The position numbers were made by a program, and so were the translations under genes. Of a DNA stretch of 64,000 bases, positions 47,010 to 56,799 are shown in pieces. Origin of the DNA: Boesenbergia rotunda (taxonomy: Eukaryota; Streptophyta; Magnoliopsida; Zingiberales; Zingiberaceae); contig JAGFNQ010000957.1 of NCBI GenBank assembly GCA_024364735.1, positions 62,001-126,000 on the forward strand, in the 5' to 3' direction. The notes under the pieces are model-generated. The model did no database searches, was not told where the DNA came from, and worked only from the letters and a program-made list of their open reading frames with translations. How positions within the stretch are numbered: position 1 is the first letter of the stretch; the number at the start of each line of letters is the position of its first letter.

Positions 47010-47257
47010 ATAAAGAGAGTGAAAATGGAAAAGTGAATAGTAGAGTAAATAACGTGACACTTGAGAGAATGATGTGACATTTTACATGTACACGTCCGAT
47101 TATCGCTTGGACACATTGGTGGTCTTCGGCCGCCGCCCCGAATCAAATTATACCTTGGGAGCACGGTGAATCCGTCGAAAATCGCTACATACAAAATACC
47201 ACATCATTCACTCTACCATTCACTTTCTCATTTTTACACTCCTTATCATTTTTCTAT
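47010..47257. mobile_element. MITE-like element in the promoter region of the receptor-like protein gene
   Basis: The left arm aggataaagagagtgaaaat...gtgaatagtagagt pairs imperfectly with the right arm actctaccattcactttctc...cactccttatca over about 40 bp. Total length is about 250 bp, with a GC-rich centre around gtcttcggccgccgcccc. It ends about 160 bp upstream of the TATA box of the gene. A TSD is not clear. Confidence 0.6.
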
Positions 47258-47415
47258 TTTATATATTGAACGCGTTCAACGTAATGACCACGTTCAAATG
47301 TATGGCTGTTATAACCCAAGGATGACATCGGTTTTAACACCTCATCCATGTTACAACGTGACGTAAGAACGCCGATGCTGAAGCAATAAGAAGGATAGGT
47401 TGAGAATTGAGATGC

Positions 47416-47426
47416 TGCCTATAAAT
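47416..47426 (+). promoter_or_regulatory. TATA box of the receptor-like protein gene
   Basis: cctataaatatt sits about 70 nt upstream of the ATG at 47487. Transcription would begin near 47447, which excludes the upstream in-frame ATGs at 47400 and 47412 and supports 47487 as the start. Confidence 0.6.
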
Positions 47427-47486
47427 ATTAAACATAAGCTGCTGCAACTCCCCTTCAAGAAAGCATCAAGTAGTCTACCAGATTCG

Positions 47487-50240
47487 ATGAAGGCTATGCC
47501 TCCCAACTCATTCTACTACTTTTTGATTATGTTTTGTGGGCTTATGAGCCTTGCATTTTCTTTCATAGAAGAAGCAGTAGCAACGCCTACACGAGGCTGC
47601 TCGGAAGTCGAGCGGGACGCCCTGCTCACCTTCAAAGCCAACGTCAAAGATCCTTCCCACCGTTTGGCCTCGTGGTCTCCACAAATAGACTGTTGCAGAT
47701 GGAGTGGCGTCGTATGCAAGGCCAACAACGCAAGTTTGCTCGGAGGCCAGCATGTTGTGGAGCTCAACCTTTCGAACGACGATGACGATGAGCATGCTTT
47801 GCGAGGTGAGATACTGAATCCTTCTTTGTTGAACTTGACTCGGTTAGAGCGGTTGGATCTAAGTAGGAACGACTTCGAAGGCACTCCAATCCCATATTTT
47901 ATTGGCTCTTTTCGAAAGCTCAAGTATCTTGAGCTTTCTTGGTCCAATTTTTCTGGAGTGATTGCATCTCAACTTGGTAATTTGTCAAGCCTTTGCCATC
48001 TTGGTCTGCAGTCGAGGCCGTATGCTGGTGCAGTTGCCCATCGTTTGGATTGGCTCTCAGGTCTCTCTTCTTTGACATACCTGAATATGAACTTGGTAAA
48101 TCTCAGTAAGGTCTCCCAGAATTGGTTGTCAGAGGTCAACCTACTCCCTTCCCTGGAAGAACTCTATTTGCATCGCTGTGATCTTAATTACATCCCCTCT
48201 TCATTTAATTCTCATCTAAACCTCACTTCTCTTATCATTCTTGATCTTGGTGGCAATAACTTCAACTCCACTTTGCCAGCTGATTGGTTATGGAAACTCA
48301 CCAAACTGTCAGCTCTGAAACTTTATGAAAGTTTTCTTTTTGGTTCAATACCTATAGGAATTGGGAACTTGATTAGTCTGACAACTCTGGACCTTTCTTC
48401 TAATTCGCTTTCAGGCTCCATACCTACTGAAATTGGAAACTTGACTAATCTAAGAATTCACTTCCTTTCTGTTAATTCACTTTCAGGTCTCATACCTACT
48501 GAGATTGGAAAGCTTTCCAACTTAGTGGAACTAGATCTCTCCTATAACTCTCTAGTGAGTGTCCTCTCAGAACCCCATCTTGCAAACCTAACCAACTTAA
48601 AGAGTTTAACCTTGGAAAAAAACTCTCAACTTACCATTTCATTAGACTATGACTGGGCCCCTCCTTTTCAACTAGATAGTATTCATTTGGCCTCTTGTAT
48701 AGTGGGTCCTAGCTTTCCACAATGGCTTCGCTCACAGAAATCCATGTCTGAGTTGATTTTGTCAAATACAAACATCGAGGACAACTTGCCTAGTTGGTTT
48801 TGGAATATTTCGTCTGCCACCTTTTGGTTTATTGATCTTTCTCATAACAAAATTAGTGGTAGTCTCCCGCCATCCTTAGCGAGCATGTCAACACTTGATG
48901 CGTTGGTTCTGAGTTATAATAAACTAGAAGGACTTGTACCTCGTTGGCCAACTCAAATCTCGTCTCTTGACCTATCTTTCAATAACTTCTCAGGGCCATT
49001 ACCATCAACTTCCTTTAATTTTTCTCCATGGCAAAGCTCCTTTGACTCAGAAGAATTTCAGTTACTTCTGTCAAATAATCAGATTAATGGGAGCATACCA
49101 TCTTATTTTTGTAATTTGAAACAACTTGGTCGCTTGGATTTATCCAACAATCAATTATCTGGTGAGATTCCCAAGTGTTGGCAGGAAGCAAATACGAGCA
49201 TCTATCTTCTTCATTTGGGACACAACAAGCTCGTCGGGGAGATTCCGAGATCTCTTGGAAACTTGATTGGTTTACAGTCTTTGCACTTGAACAATAATAA
49301 TCTTGGTGGACATCTTCCATTGTCATTACAAAATTGCAGTGGGTTAGTTGTTCTTGATCTTGCTGATAATAAATTCTCTGGAAGAATACCGAAATGGATT
49401 GGACAAAGCTTGCCACAATTGACTATTCTCAGACTACGATCAAATGTATTTTCTGGCATTATTCCTTCAAATCTCGGGAAATTAAAAAATCTTCAAATTG
49501 TTGACCTTGCCAATAATAACTTATCAGGGGATATACCATACTCCTTTGGTAAGCTCAGTGCATTGGCATCCACAAGCAGAGCAATACTGTCTCTTTCAGT
49601 TTTACCTGGAACAGGAGTGGAAGATGTTTTGATTGGAGAATATGACAGTATGTCAATTGTCACCAAGGGAAATGAATATACGTTTTCATCCACTCTCTAC
49701 TTGTTGAAGAATATAGATCTTTCAAATAATGGTCTTACCGGTGAGATCCCTATAGCACTAGGATCTCTAGTGGGACTTCAAACATTGAATTTGTCGAGGA
49801 ATAATTTAAGAGGCAAGATTCCATATACTATTGGTGGAATGAAGTCATTGGAAACTCTGGATTTGTCATTTAACAATTTGTCTGGTGTTATTCCTCAAGG
49901 TTTGTCAACGTTGACTACTTTAAGCCATTTGAACCTTTCTTACAACAATTTATCAGGGCGAATTCCTTCAGGAAATCAACTTCAGACACTAGAAGATACA
50001 TCAATTTACAAAGGAAATGCCTATTTGTGTGGAGATGTCATCCACAAGAATTGCTCTGATTATAATGGAAATAATTTGACACCTGAAGGGTATCAGAATA
50101 ATACATCACAGTTGTTATCATTTTACCTTGGCATCTTTGTAGGATATGTTACTGGATTATGGAGTGTGTTTATCATCTTGTTGTTCAAGCAAGAATGGAG
50201 GAATTTCTATTTTCAAATGATAGACAAAATGTATATATAA
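47487..50240 (+). CDS. LRR receptor-like protein (RLP), no kinase
   Basis: An intact single-exon gene; from the chosen start it encodes 917 residues. A signal peptide (YYFLIMFCGLMSLAFSF) is followed by the cysteine-flanked N-terminal LRR cap (ERDALLTFK, then DCCRWSGVVC, residues about 37-78). More than twenty extracellular LRRs follow with the plant consensus LxxLDLSxNxLSGxIP. They are interrupted before the last few repeats by a non-LRR island (about 49570-49690, GTGVEDVLIGEYD). A C-terminal cap with paired cysteines, one transmembrane helix with a GxxxG pattern (LGIFVGYVTG) and a short basic tail complete it. This is the layout of Cf/EIX-type receptor-like proteins, which sit in the plasma membrane and signal through SOBIR1/BAK1-type partners in immunity or development. 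The ligand cannot be told. Two MITE-like elements lie upstream. Confidence 0.93.
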   Translation: MKAMPPNSFYYFLIMFCGLMSLAFSFIEEAVATPTRGCSEVERDALLTFKANVKDPSHRLASWSPQIDCCRWSGVVCKANNASLLGGQHVVELNLSNDDDDEHALRGEILNPSLLNLTRLERLDLSRNDFEGTPIPYFIGSFRKLKYLELSWSNFSGVIASQLGNLSSLCHLGLQSRPYAGAVAHRLDWLSGLSSLTYLNMNLVNLSKVSQNWLSEVNLLPSLEELYLHRCDLNYIPSSFNSHLNLTSLIILDLGGNNFNSTLPADWLWKLTKLSALKLYESFLFGSIPIGIGNLISLTTLDLSSNSLSGSIPTEIGNLTNLRIHFLSVNSLSGLIPTEIGKLSNLVELDLSYNSLVSVLSEPHLANLTNLKSLTLEKNSQLTISLDYDWAPPFQLDSIHLASCIVGPSFPQWLRSQKSMSELILSNTNIEDNLPSWFWNISSATFWFIDLSHNKISGSLPPSLASMSTLDALVLSYNKLEGLVPRWPTQISSLDLSFNNFSGPLPSTSFNFSPWQSSFDSEEFQLLLSNNQINGSIPSYFCNLKQLGRLDLSNNQLSGEIPKCWQEANTSIYLLHLGHNKLVGEIPRSLGNLIGLQSLHLNNNNLGGHLPLSLQNCSGLVVLDLADNKFSGRIPKWIGQSLPQLTILRLRSNVFSGIIPSNLGKLKNLQIVDLANNNLSGDIPYSFGKLSALASTSRAILSLSVLPGTGVEDVLIGEYDSMSIVTKGNEYTFSSTLYLLKNIDLSNNGLTGEIPIALGSLVGLQTLNLSRNNLRGKIPYTIGGMKSLETLDLSFNNLSGVIPQGLSTLTTLSHLNLSYNNLSGRIPSGNQLQTLEDTSIYKGNAYLCGDVIHKNCSDYNGNNLTPEGYQNNTSQLLSFYLGIFVGYVTGLWSVFIILLFKQEWRNFYFQMIDKMYI

Positions 50241-51269
50241 CAAAGTTTGGGTAGCAATTAAGATAAGGATAAATAGATTTAGTACTTGCTAAGATAATTA
50301 ACTCCTGTATGTACCATTGATAAATTATGAGAAGGATAATGAGTTATGCTTGTTCATCTTTGAAATGTTTGGAGAAAAATCAAATATCAATGAAATTTAT
50401 TATGCAATGATCATTATATCTTTTTAGCGGTCTGTATAATTTTTTAACATTATATTTTAATTATCAACTAAAATGTTGAAAGATTGTCAACACCAATAAT
50501 TTTCTGACAATGAATGATGCCAAATACATTCACACAATTAAGTGATTGTATGAATGTAAGAATATTTAAAACCAAGCTTTTTTTGTTTTTTACTAAAAGA
50601 CTTCACTCATGGACCTCTTTCATGTTACACCAATAGTCTCTCCTGACTATATATTGACAAAAGTCTTCACGAATATCATTCAAGTTAATAAATTAGAGTT
50701 AGGTAGTGCAATGTCAGTCAAGTAACATCTAGAGTTATCAATGTTTAGTCAAAATAAAAATATCAAATGTTAACAATGTTTATCAAAATCTAGAGTTCAT
50801 TGTTAATACATCCATATGCACTTTACAAAATCAATAGAAAATTTAACTGAAATTGTTTTTACCTCGCATATCTTAGTCCGAAATGAGATTACATTTCTAA
50901 TGATGTTTTTTAATCTAGTGTTCTTTTTTATTTATTATTATTATTATTTATTTTAATCTTTAAATTTTAAACGTACGGACAATATTAGTCTCCACTCTTT
51001 CATTTAATCTTTGAACTTTATTCAATTTTGAAAACAAATGATAGAAGGTGAGTTGTCTATATGGAGCCTAGATAGGTTACCCACCTTGGAAATATTTTGA
51101 TTTGGGTATTTGAGATTATGTATATGATCAATTCAAAATACATATTTTTTTATTTTTTATTAATATTTATTAATATATTTATAGAATATATATATATATA
51201 TATTTCATCTTTAGTTAATATTTTAATAGGTCTTAAAATATGAATTGCGTATATGTAATAACAATGAGA
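50241..51269. other. AT-rich intergenic DNA
   Basis: Downstream of the RLP gene I see no ORF with family resemblance. Small AT repeats occur (ttattattattattattta near 50931, a TA run near 51188-51201). The first 150 bases probably include the RLP 3' UTR. Confidence 0.6.
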
Positions 51270-51531
51270 AAACACCTCTACAACAATGAAACAAGCATTT
51301 ATAACTATAGTATTTTTCACGGTCGTTGTAGTTTCAACAATCGTTAAACGTTGTTAAATAATGACGATACATATGATCATCGTTATTGTCATTGACGACG
51401 GTATATTAACGATGATATATATAACCGTCGTTATTGCCATTAATGACAGTATATAATCTTGTCGTTATTATCATTAACGATAATATGCAATACTATATAT
51501 CGTTAAAAACTATTAACAACGATATTTTTTA
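51270..51531. mobile_element. DNA-transposon end-like region with many cgttatt/aataacg motifs
   Basis: Short motifs such as cgtcgttattg, cattgacgacgg, cgttattgtcat and taacgat occur about ten times in both orientations. Such dense inverted subterminal repeats are typical of CACTA or hAT ends, but no terminal CACTA or TSD is seen. It is cut at 51532 by the LTR of the minus-strand Sirevirus. Confidence 0.4.
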
Positions 51532-53380
51532 TGAGATCGATGTGGACCAGCAAGAGGGGGTGAATTGCCCTTGTAAAATAAAATAAATCATTTGTGCGAC
51601 TCACAAAGATTTCAGATTAGTTGCAACAATAAATTTAATTAAACTAGTAAAAGACTACGACATAAGAAGTTACATGGTTGCAACTTGGGCAGTTACTAAT
51701 CTAAGATGATTGAAGCTCATTAATAAAATCTTCTTCTGGCGGAGAAGCCTTTTACAGACTTTATAGCATAAGACAGAAGCTAGAAAACAAGAAGAAATTG
51801 TTGGGGCAATCTATGGTCTAGAGTGACCATGTGTTTTGATGTTTGGGCAAAGAGTTTAAGTTAGGTTTACCCTTATGTTTTGATATGTGTATTGGAGTGT
51901 GCAGGTGTTGCAGGATTAAATGGACTCAGCTGGACGACTTCGGATACGGTGAAGGGTGGCATGGAGGCAAGCCGTGAGCTTGTGTGCACCCGAGGGACCA
52001 TGGATAGCAGGGATGATGAGCCGAGGGACGCGGACTTCGAGGCGTACGTGAAGGATGGCATGGAGGCAAGCTGGAGGCTTATGTGCGCATCTGAGGGACG
52101 AGAGCTGAAGACAAAGAGGGCGTGAAGGCAACAGATTGAGGCTGCTGGTGAAGAGTCGGTTGGGTTGTGAGGGGTCGAGTGCTTAGGGAATGTACTCGGG
52201 AAATCTTAGGGGTCGATTGCTGAGAGAATTGTACTCGGGAAGGGAAAAACCTAGGTGGCAGTCGACTGAGCCCCAGGCAGTCGACTGATAAGAGTGGCAG
52301 AAAGATCAGTCGATTGCTATGGGGGCAGTCGACTGGTAGCGGCTAGAATTCGAACGTTGGGGCTTCAACGGTCGAGTTTGAGTGGGGCCAGTCGACTGAT
52401 GGCGGCCAAAACAGAGGTAAGCTTTATTTAAAAGGGTTTCATTTTGGCTGGGACTCTTGACGAATTTGGCTTTGGGTAAAGGCCAAATAGTAGTCTAAGA
52501 GCTCAGAGGTGCAGCTAGGATTATGGCAAGGTTTCTCCACCAACAAGGAGCTACATGAGCTAGTCGGAGGGCATCCGGGGAGTGATCCACCAAAGGATCA
52601 AGGGATTGTCCACCTTACGGACTGCCGTGGAGTAGGAGCGTCATCTCTGAACCACGTAAACGGTAACGTGTTAGCGTTTGGTTGTTTTTATTGTTATTGT
52701 TTCCGCTTGCGCACACTAACATCGTAGATTGAAATCGAAAGAAGTTATTCACTCCCCCTCTAGCTTGACAATCACGATCTAATATAAATTTGTATACTTT
52801 GATGGATAATTTAGAACTAAGCTCTGGGGGCCTATTTATAGCCCGATCAATTCTATCTGATTGCTGACGTGACACTATAAGGGCGTCGAGTGGTTGAGAG
52901 CGCCTGGCACGTGACTTGTGCATTATCCGATGTGTAACGTTCGCAAACAACTAGTTAGGTGGATAAAAGCTACTCTCGAGCGCACCTATACATAAGGGTG
53001 CTCGAGTGATATTTGGTCAACAACTTGTTGACTAGTCTCCAGCGTGTCTTCCTGGGTGATTTTTGGCCAACCAGAGTTAGGCTCACCCGAACCCGACTCC
53101 AGCCTTTCGCTCCTCGAGCGTCCTTCATTCCGGCTTCTCGTCTCTCGGACGTCACGCATGACCTTCTCGCTCCATCAGTGTGTACATCCGCAACTTCTAC
53201 GTCCCTCGAATACACCGAGCTGATCGGCTCATTTCTTGTGCAATCCTTCTTGTCTACTGCGTCTTACGCTCGACTTTCTCCGCTCATAAGCTCCTGAACA
53301 CTTAGACAAAGGGATAAAAAACACAACAGGACCTAACCTAACTTGGTTGATCATATCAAAACCAACTGGGGCACCAACAA
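51532..53380 (-). repeat. 3' LTR of the deleted Sirevirus
   Basis: It runs (minus strand) from TGTTGGTGCCCCAGTTGG to ...CATCGATCTCA and is about 860 bp without the nested solo LTR. Its end (ttcaccccctct...tcgatct) resembles the end of the plus-strand Sirevirus LTR (ttcacccccctct...tcgatcc). It carries several CTCGAG palindromes (about 52976-53235) and a TATA-like ctatttatagc on minus near 52830. Confidence 0.75.
51799..52784 (+). mobile_element. Solo LTR related to 15639-26221
   Basis: Begins TGTTGGGGCAATCTATGG and ends ATCACGATCTAATA, 986 bp. Flanks gaaat (51794-51798) and taaat (52785-52789) fit a TSD with one change. It shares blocks with the other solo LTR, such as gtgaagggtggcatggaggc and cgagggaccatgg. 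The palindrome cagtcgactg occurs at least four times between 52259 and 52395. No internal domain is present. Confidence 0.85.
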
Positions 53381-53400
53381 TCTCTCTCTTTTTGATGTGC

Positions 53401-54608
53401 ATCAACCCAAGTTCAATCAGGATTAAAAATAAAAATAACACTAACTAAGAAAATTAAGTATAAAAGAAATATTACAATTTAAAACTACAACCTCCCGCTG
53501 AATATAAGCTAGTCTCTCCCTTTGAACACAGCAAAAAATTGGGGGACAAAAATAAGAGTAGCGAAATGGAAAAGAAAAACAAAGAGAATTTCAAAATATT
53601 TTCGATGAAAAAATTTTGAAAATTTTTGAGTAAGTGTAATAAAATATTTGATAACAGGTAAAAAATTTCGAAATAAAATAAATATTCTGAGATCGAAAAT
53701 AAATCAAATATTCACATATTAAAATTCTTGAAGATTGAATTTTTAAAATTTGAAATTATAAAAAAAATCTAAGAAAATTATATTAAGGTCAACAAATGAA
53801 GAGTAGATCTTGAAAAATCAAATTTGATAAAAATAATTTTCTATCGAAATTTAAAATTATAAATCAAATTTCAATAAAAAAATTCATAGAAAAATACACA
53901 AATATTAGAAAAATCTAAAAATTTTTGTATAAGCAGAAAATAGATTTTGAGCTTGTAAAAAATTTTTAACTTTAAAAATATTATCTAAGTCCAAAAATAA
54001 ATCAAATATTGACATAGTAGAATTTTGAAAGAATAAATATTTAAAATTTAAAACACTTCAAAAAATTCATAAAAAAATTTACTAAGCCTACTGATCATAT
54101 CTAGATCCGAAAAAATCGGAACTGCGAATATAAATTTTTTTATGAATTTTTAAAATTTAAAATTTAAATTTCGAACACAAAAAACATGAATATTCGACAA
54201 AATATTCAAAAAAATCTTAAAGATTCACAATAAGTAAAAAAATATTTGTGTATTTAGAAAAAAATATGATCATGATTTTATCAAAGTAAATTCAACTGAT
54301 ATCCATTTCTCAAAGAACGTAAATAATGAAGAGTGAAAAAAAAATTTTGACAAAAAATATTAGTATGTTTCTAGATAGTACTAAAACATATAATGATTGA
54401 AAATTAATTTTGAAATACATGAGGAATCCAAAACAAGTTCTTATCTAACAGGTTAATTAAAAATTTGGGAGGAATATAATTTTTGGACACTTTTCTATGT
54501 TGGCCCCTGTGATATTTAATATACGAGTTCAAATTATTAGGATAACTATTTTTCCATTATCGTAAACATGCAATATCAAAATCTAATTTTTCAACTAAGT
54601 TTTTCAAA
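53401..54608 (-). other. AT-rich untranslated interior of the deleted Sirevirus
   Basis: Very A/T-rich DNA with repeated aaaaattt/aaattttt words and no coding frame. It lies between the gag fragment and the PPT, in the place of the missing pol and 3' UTR. Confidence 0.6.
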
Positions 54609-55010
54609 TTAATATACGTTTTTCAATTCTTGATTCTCTTTTTCTAATTTACAGTTTGCTATAAGCATCGCTTTTATTCTAGAATATAATTGATCGTGAG
54701 GGAGAAAACATACCTCACTTACCGGATCGCTTTCGAAAAGAAGGACTCCCCCATCATCGCTACTTTCTTCTGACGTAGCTCCCCCTTCATCAGTGCTCTT
54801 CTTTTGATGACTTACCATTAGTATAAGTCCAGCGTATTCTTCAATTTTCGATTCATCGGACGAGGTCTCGTCCCAGGTGGCTTTCAGCGTCTTTTTCTTC
54901 TTTGGCTGGTTCTTGAGTTTGGAACACTGGTCTTTTAGATGACCTTCCTCTTTGCAGTTATAGTATCGGACTGTACGTTTCTTTGGAGATCGACATTTGC
55001 CCTGAAACAT
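54609..55010 (-). pseudogene. Sirevirus gag fragment with damaged zinc knuckle
   Basis: A 133-codon frame contains YYNCKEEGHLKDQCSKLK. This is a CCHC knuckle whose first cysteine is replaced by tyrosine, followed by KKTLKATWDETSSDES. The same pattern (KKALQATWDESSSEEE after the knuckle) occurs in the plus-strand Sirevirus gag at 57670-57790, which fixes the family. The acidic Ser/Glu tail also matches. The N-terminal half and all of pol are gone. Confidence 0.85.
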
Positions 55011-55283
55011 TGAAAATTTATTAGCCTTTTAAATGAAAATTTTAAGGCTTTTTACCATCTTCGTTGTATTTTCATAGTCCGTTGATGACTCCTCCTGGTT
55101 TTTTCACGATTTCTGAGTGATGTTGTATGTTTTCCTGCTCTTCCCTACACACCGAGATTCGTGAAGCACAAAAATTGAAAAGAGTTATTCTAGGGTACTT
55201 ACCTAAAGATCTTTTGATATTAAGTACGTGTAGTGATCTCCCGGCGACATAAACACAAAAACGCAGCGGAAACAAGATCCCTT
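55011..55283 (-). other. Remnant between two Sireviruses
   Basis: No gene is supported. It may be the upstream gag region of the minus-strand element beyond a deletion breakpoint. The last bases, ccctt (55279-55283), would be the left TSD of the plus-strand Sirevirus, but the right side is outside the window. Confidence 0.45.
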
Positions 55284-56576
55284 TGTTGGTGCATAATGCA
55301 CCCAAGTCAAACCTGTGTTTTGATAATGGTAACATAGGTCAAAAGTTAAGTCTTTCTTGTTTTCTAACAAGTTAATCAAGTGTGCAATGAAAGCCCTAGC
55401 AAAGGACGGCTAGGCACTGGCGAAGGAATGCCAGAGTTAAAAGCCCTAGCGAAGGACTGCTAGGCGCCAGGCGAAGGACAGTCTGGGACTGAAGACCTAG
55501 CGAAGGACTGCTAGGCACCGGGCGAAGGACAGCTCGGCATCCAAGCCCTGGCAAAGGACCGCCAGGCAAAAGTCCAACCAAAGGAGCGGTTGGCATCAGG
55601 TAAATTCTCCCGAGAGGAGTAGGTGAGGACGCGTTCCCCGTCGAGGGAACAGTAGGCGTCGGTTCGACCTAGGACTCCATTTTGGAGACCAAAGTCAGAA
55701 CCAAGACAGCTAAGGCTGTATAAAATAAATAATTAATTGTCTTATTGTGTTTTGGACTAACCCTGGATGCAGGACCGAAGGAACGTGTGTCTGCAACTCA
55801 GAGAGTCTCAAAGGAGTGAGGCAGCAGCTGAGTAAGGCGCCCTGAGTGTCCAGGGCGCCCTCAAGGTGAACCAGAACCAAGCGAAGTAAAAAGAGCTTCG
55901 GCTGCTTACTGGGCAAGGCGCCCTCAGCAACGAAGGTGCCCTCGTCAGCGAAGGCGCCCTCAGCAGCCAGGGCGCCTCCAAGCCCAAGACTGCGAAGCCA
56001 GCTTTATCCACAGCCGAGAATTCTGCGCGGAAGAAGTCAGCCAAGGCGCCCCAGAGGTCAAACCTCATCCCTATTGCGGTGGGATAACGCTTGACCAAGC
56101 GAAGCGCGGATCTGCTGACACGTGGCAGGGCGCCCCCGACGTCCAGGGCGCCCTAGGTGCTATAAATAGCACCCCTCGACCCCAAGCTTCAAATCAACTT
56201 CGTACCAAAGCTTCCACGCTCTTCTGTGCTCACGCCTTGTTTCAGAAACTGCCCAACTCGAGCAACGACGTCCTGCTGCTCCGGAAAGTCAACCTACAAC
56301 CGAACGTCGGTAACAGAAGAATTCTTTTTATTAAAAGTTTATAGTGCTGTACTTGTAAATCTCTTTCTGTAAACTGATTTTGCGTTCATATAGAATTGCC
56401 CAAAGTAAACGATCAACGATCGTGGGCCTTGGAGTAGGAGTCAACCTAGGCTCCGAACCAAGTAAAAAGACTGTGTTCGCGTGTTTTGTTTATTTCCGCT
56501 GTGCAAATTACTCTCTCCATAAATTCGAAAAGTTTGTCGATATTCACCCCCCTCTATCGACTCTATCGATCCAACA
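55284..56576 (+). repeat. 5' LTR of the Sirevirus
   Basis: TGTTGGTGCATAATGC...CGATCCAACA, 1293 bp. A TATA box (tataaata) lies at 56161-56168. The U3 part has about six gaaggac(t/c)g(c/a)(t/c)aggc units (55396-55575), then at least six copies of a GGCGCC palindrome in agggcgccct context (about 55851-56150). Arrays of short palindromes in U3 are a known Sirevirus signature. Confidence 0.92.
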
Positions 56577-56578
56577 AG

Positions 56579-56590
56579 TGGTATCAGAGC
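56579..56590 (+). other. Primer-binding site (initiator tRNA-Met)
   Basis: tggtatcagagc starts two bases after the LTR. It is the standard copia PBS, complementary to the 3' end of initiator methionine tRNA. Confidence 0.95.
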
Positions 56591-56799
56591 GGGGTTATTC
56601 AAACTTGGTGCAACCACTAGTTTGAAAATTTCTTTTCGGATTTTTGAATTTTTTTTAAATATTTTTTTCGTTCGATTTTTTTTGTTAATCGAGGTTGGTG
56701 CAACACCCCTCGATATTTTATTTCCTAATCCAGCACTACTAATCCAAGACCTAGTCTTGGAAAATTTGTTCTTCTGTTAGTTTTTTTGTTATAGATCCA

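Larger units (their letters stand above)
51532..55283 (-). mobile_element. Deleted Sirevirus-type copia element, minus orientation
   Basis: On the minus strand a gag fragment (55010-54609) is followed by T-rich untranslated DNA, a purine tract (cacatcaaaaagagagagat, 53381-53400) and an LTR starting TGTTGGTGCCCC at 53380. Protease through RNase H are missing, as is the 5' LTR. The right side is cut by the plus-strand Sirevirus at 55284. The LTR is in turn interrupted by a solo LTR (51799-52784). Confidence 0.75.

Noticed and set aside
47400..47486. Upstream in-frame ATG giving a 946-residue receptor-like protein
   Set aside because: The TATA box at 47416 would place transcription start downstream of it, and the signal peptide follows the ATG at 47487 directly.
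47508..47947. Minus-strand frames within the receptor-like protein gene
   Set aside because: They overlap the well-supported plus-strand gene and have no family resemblance.
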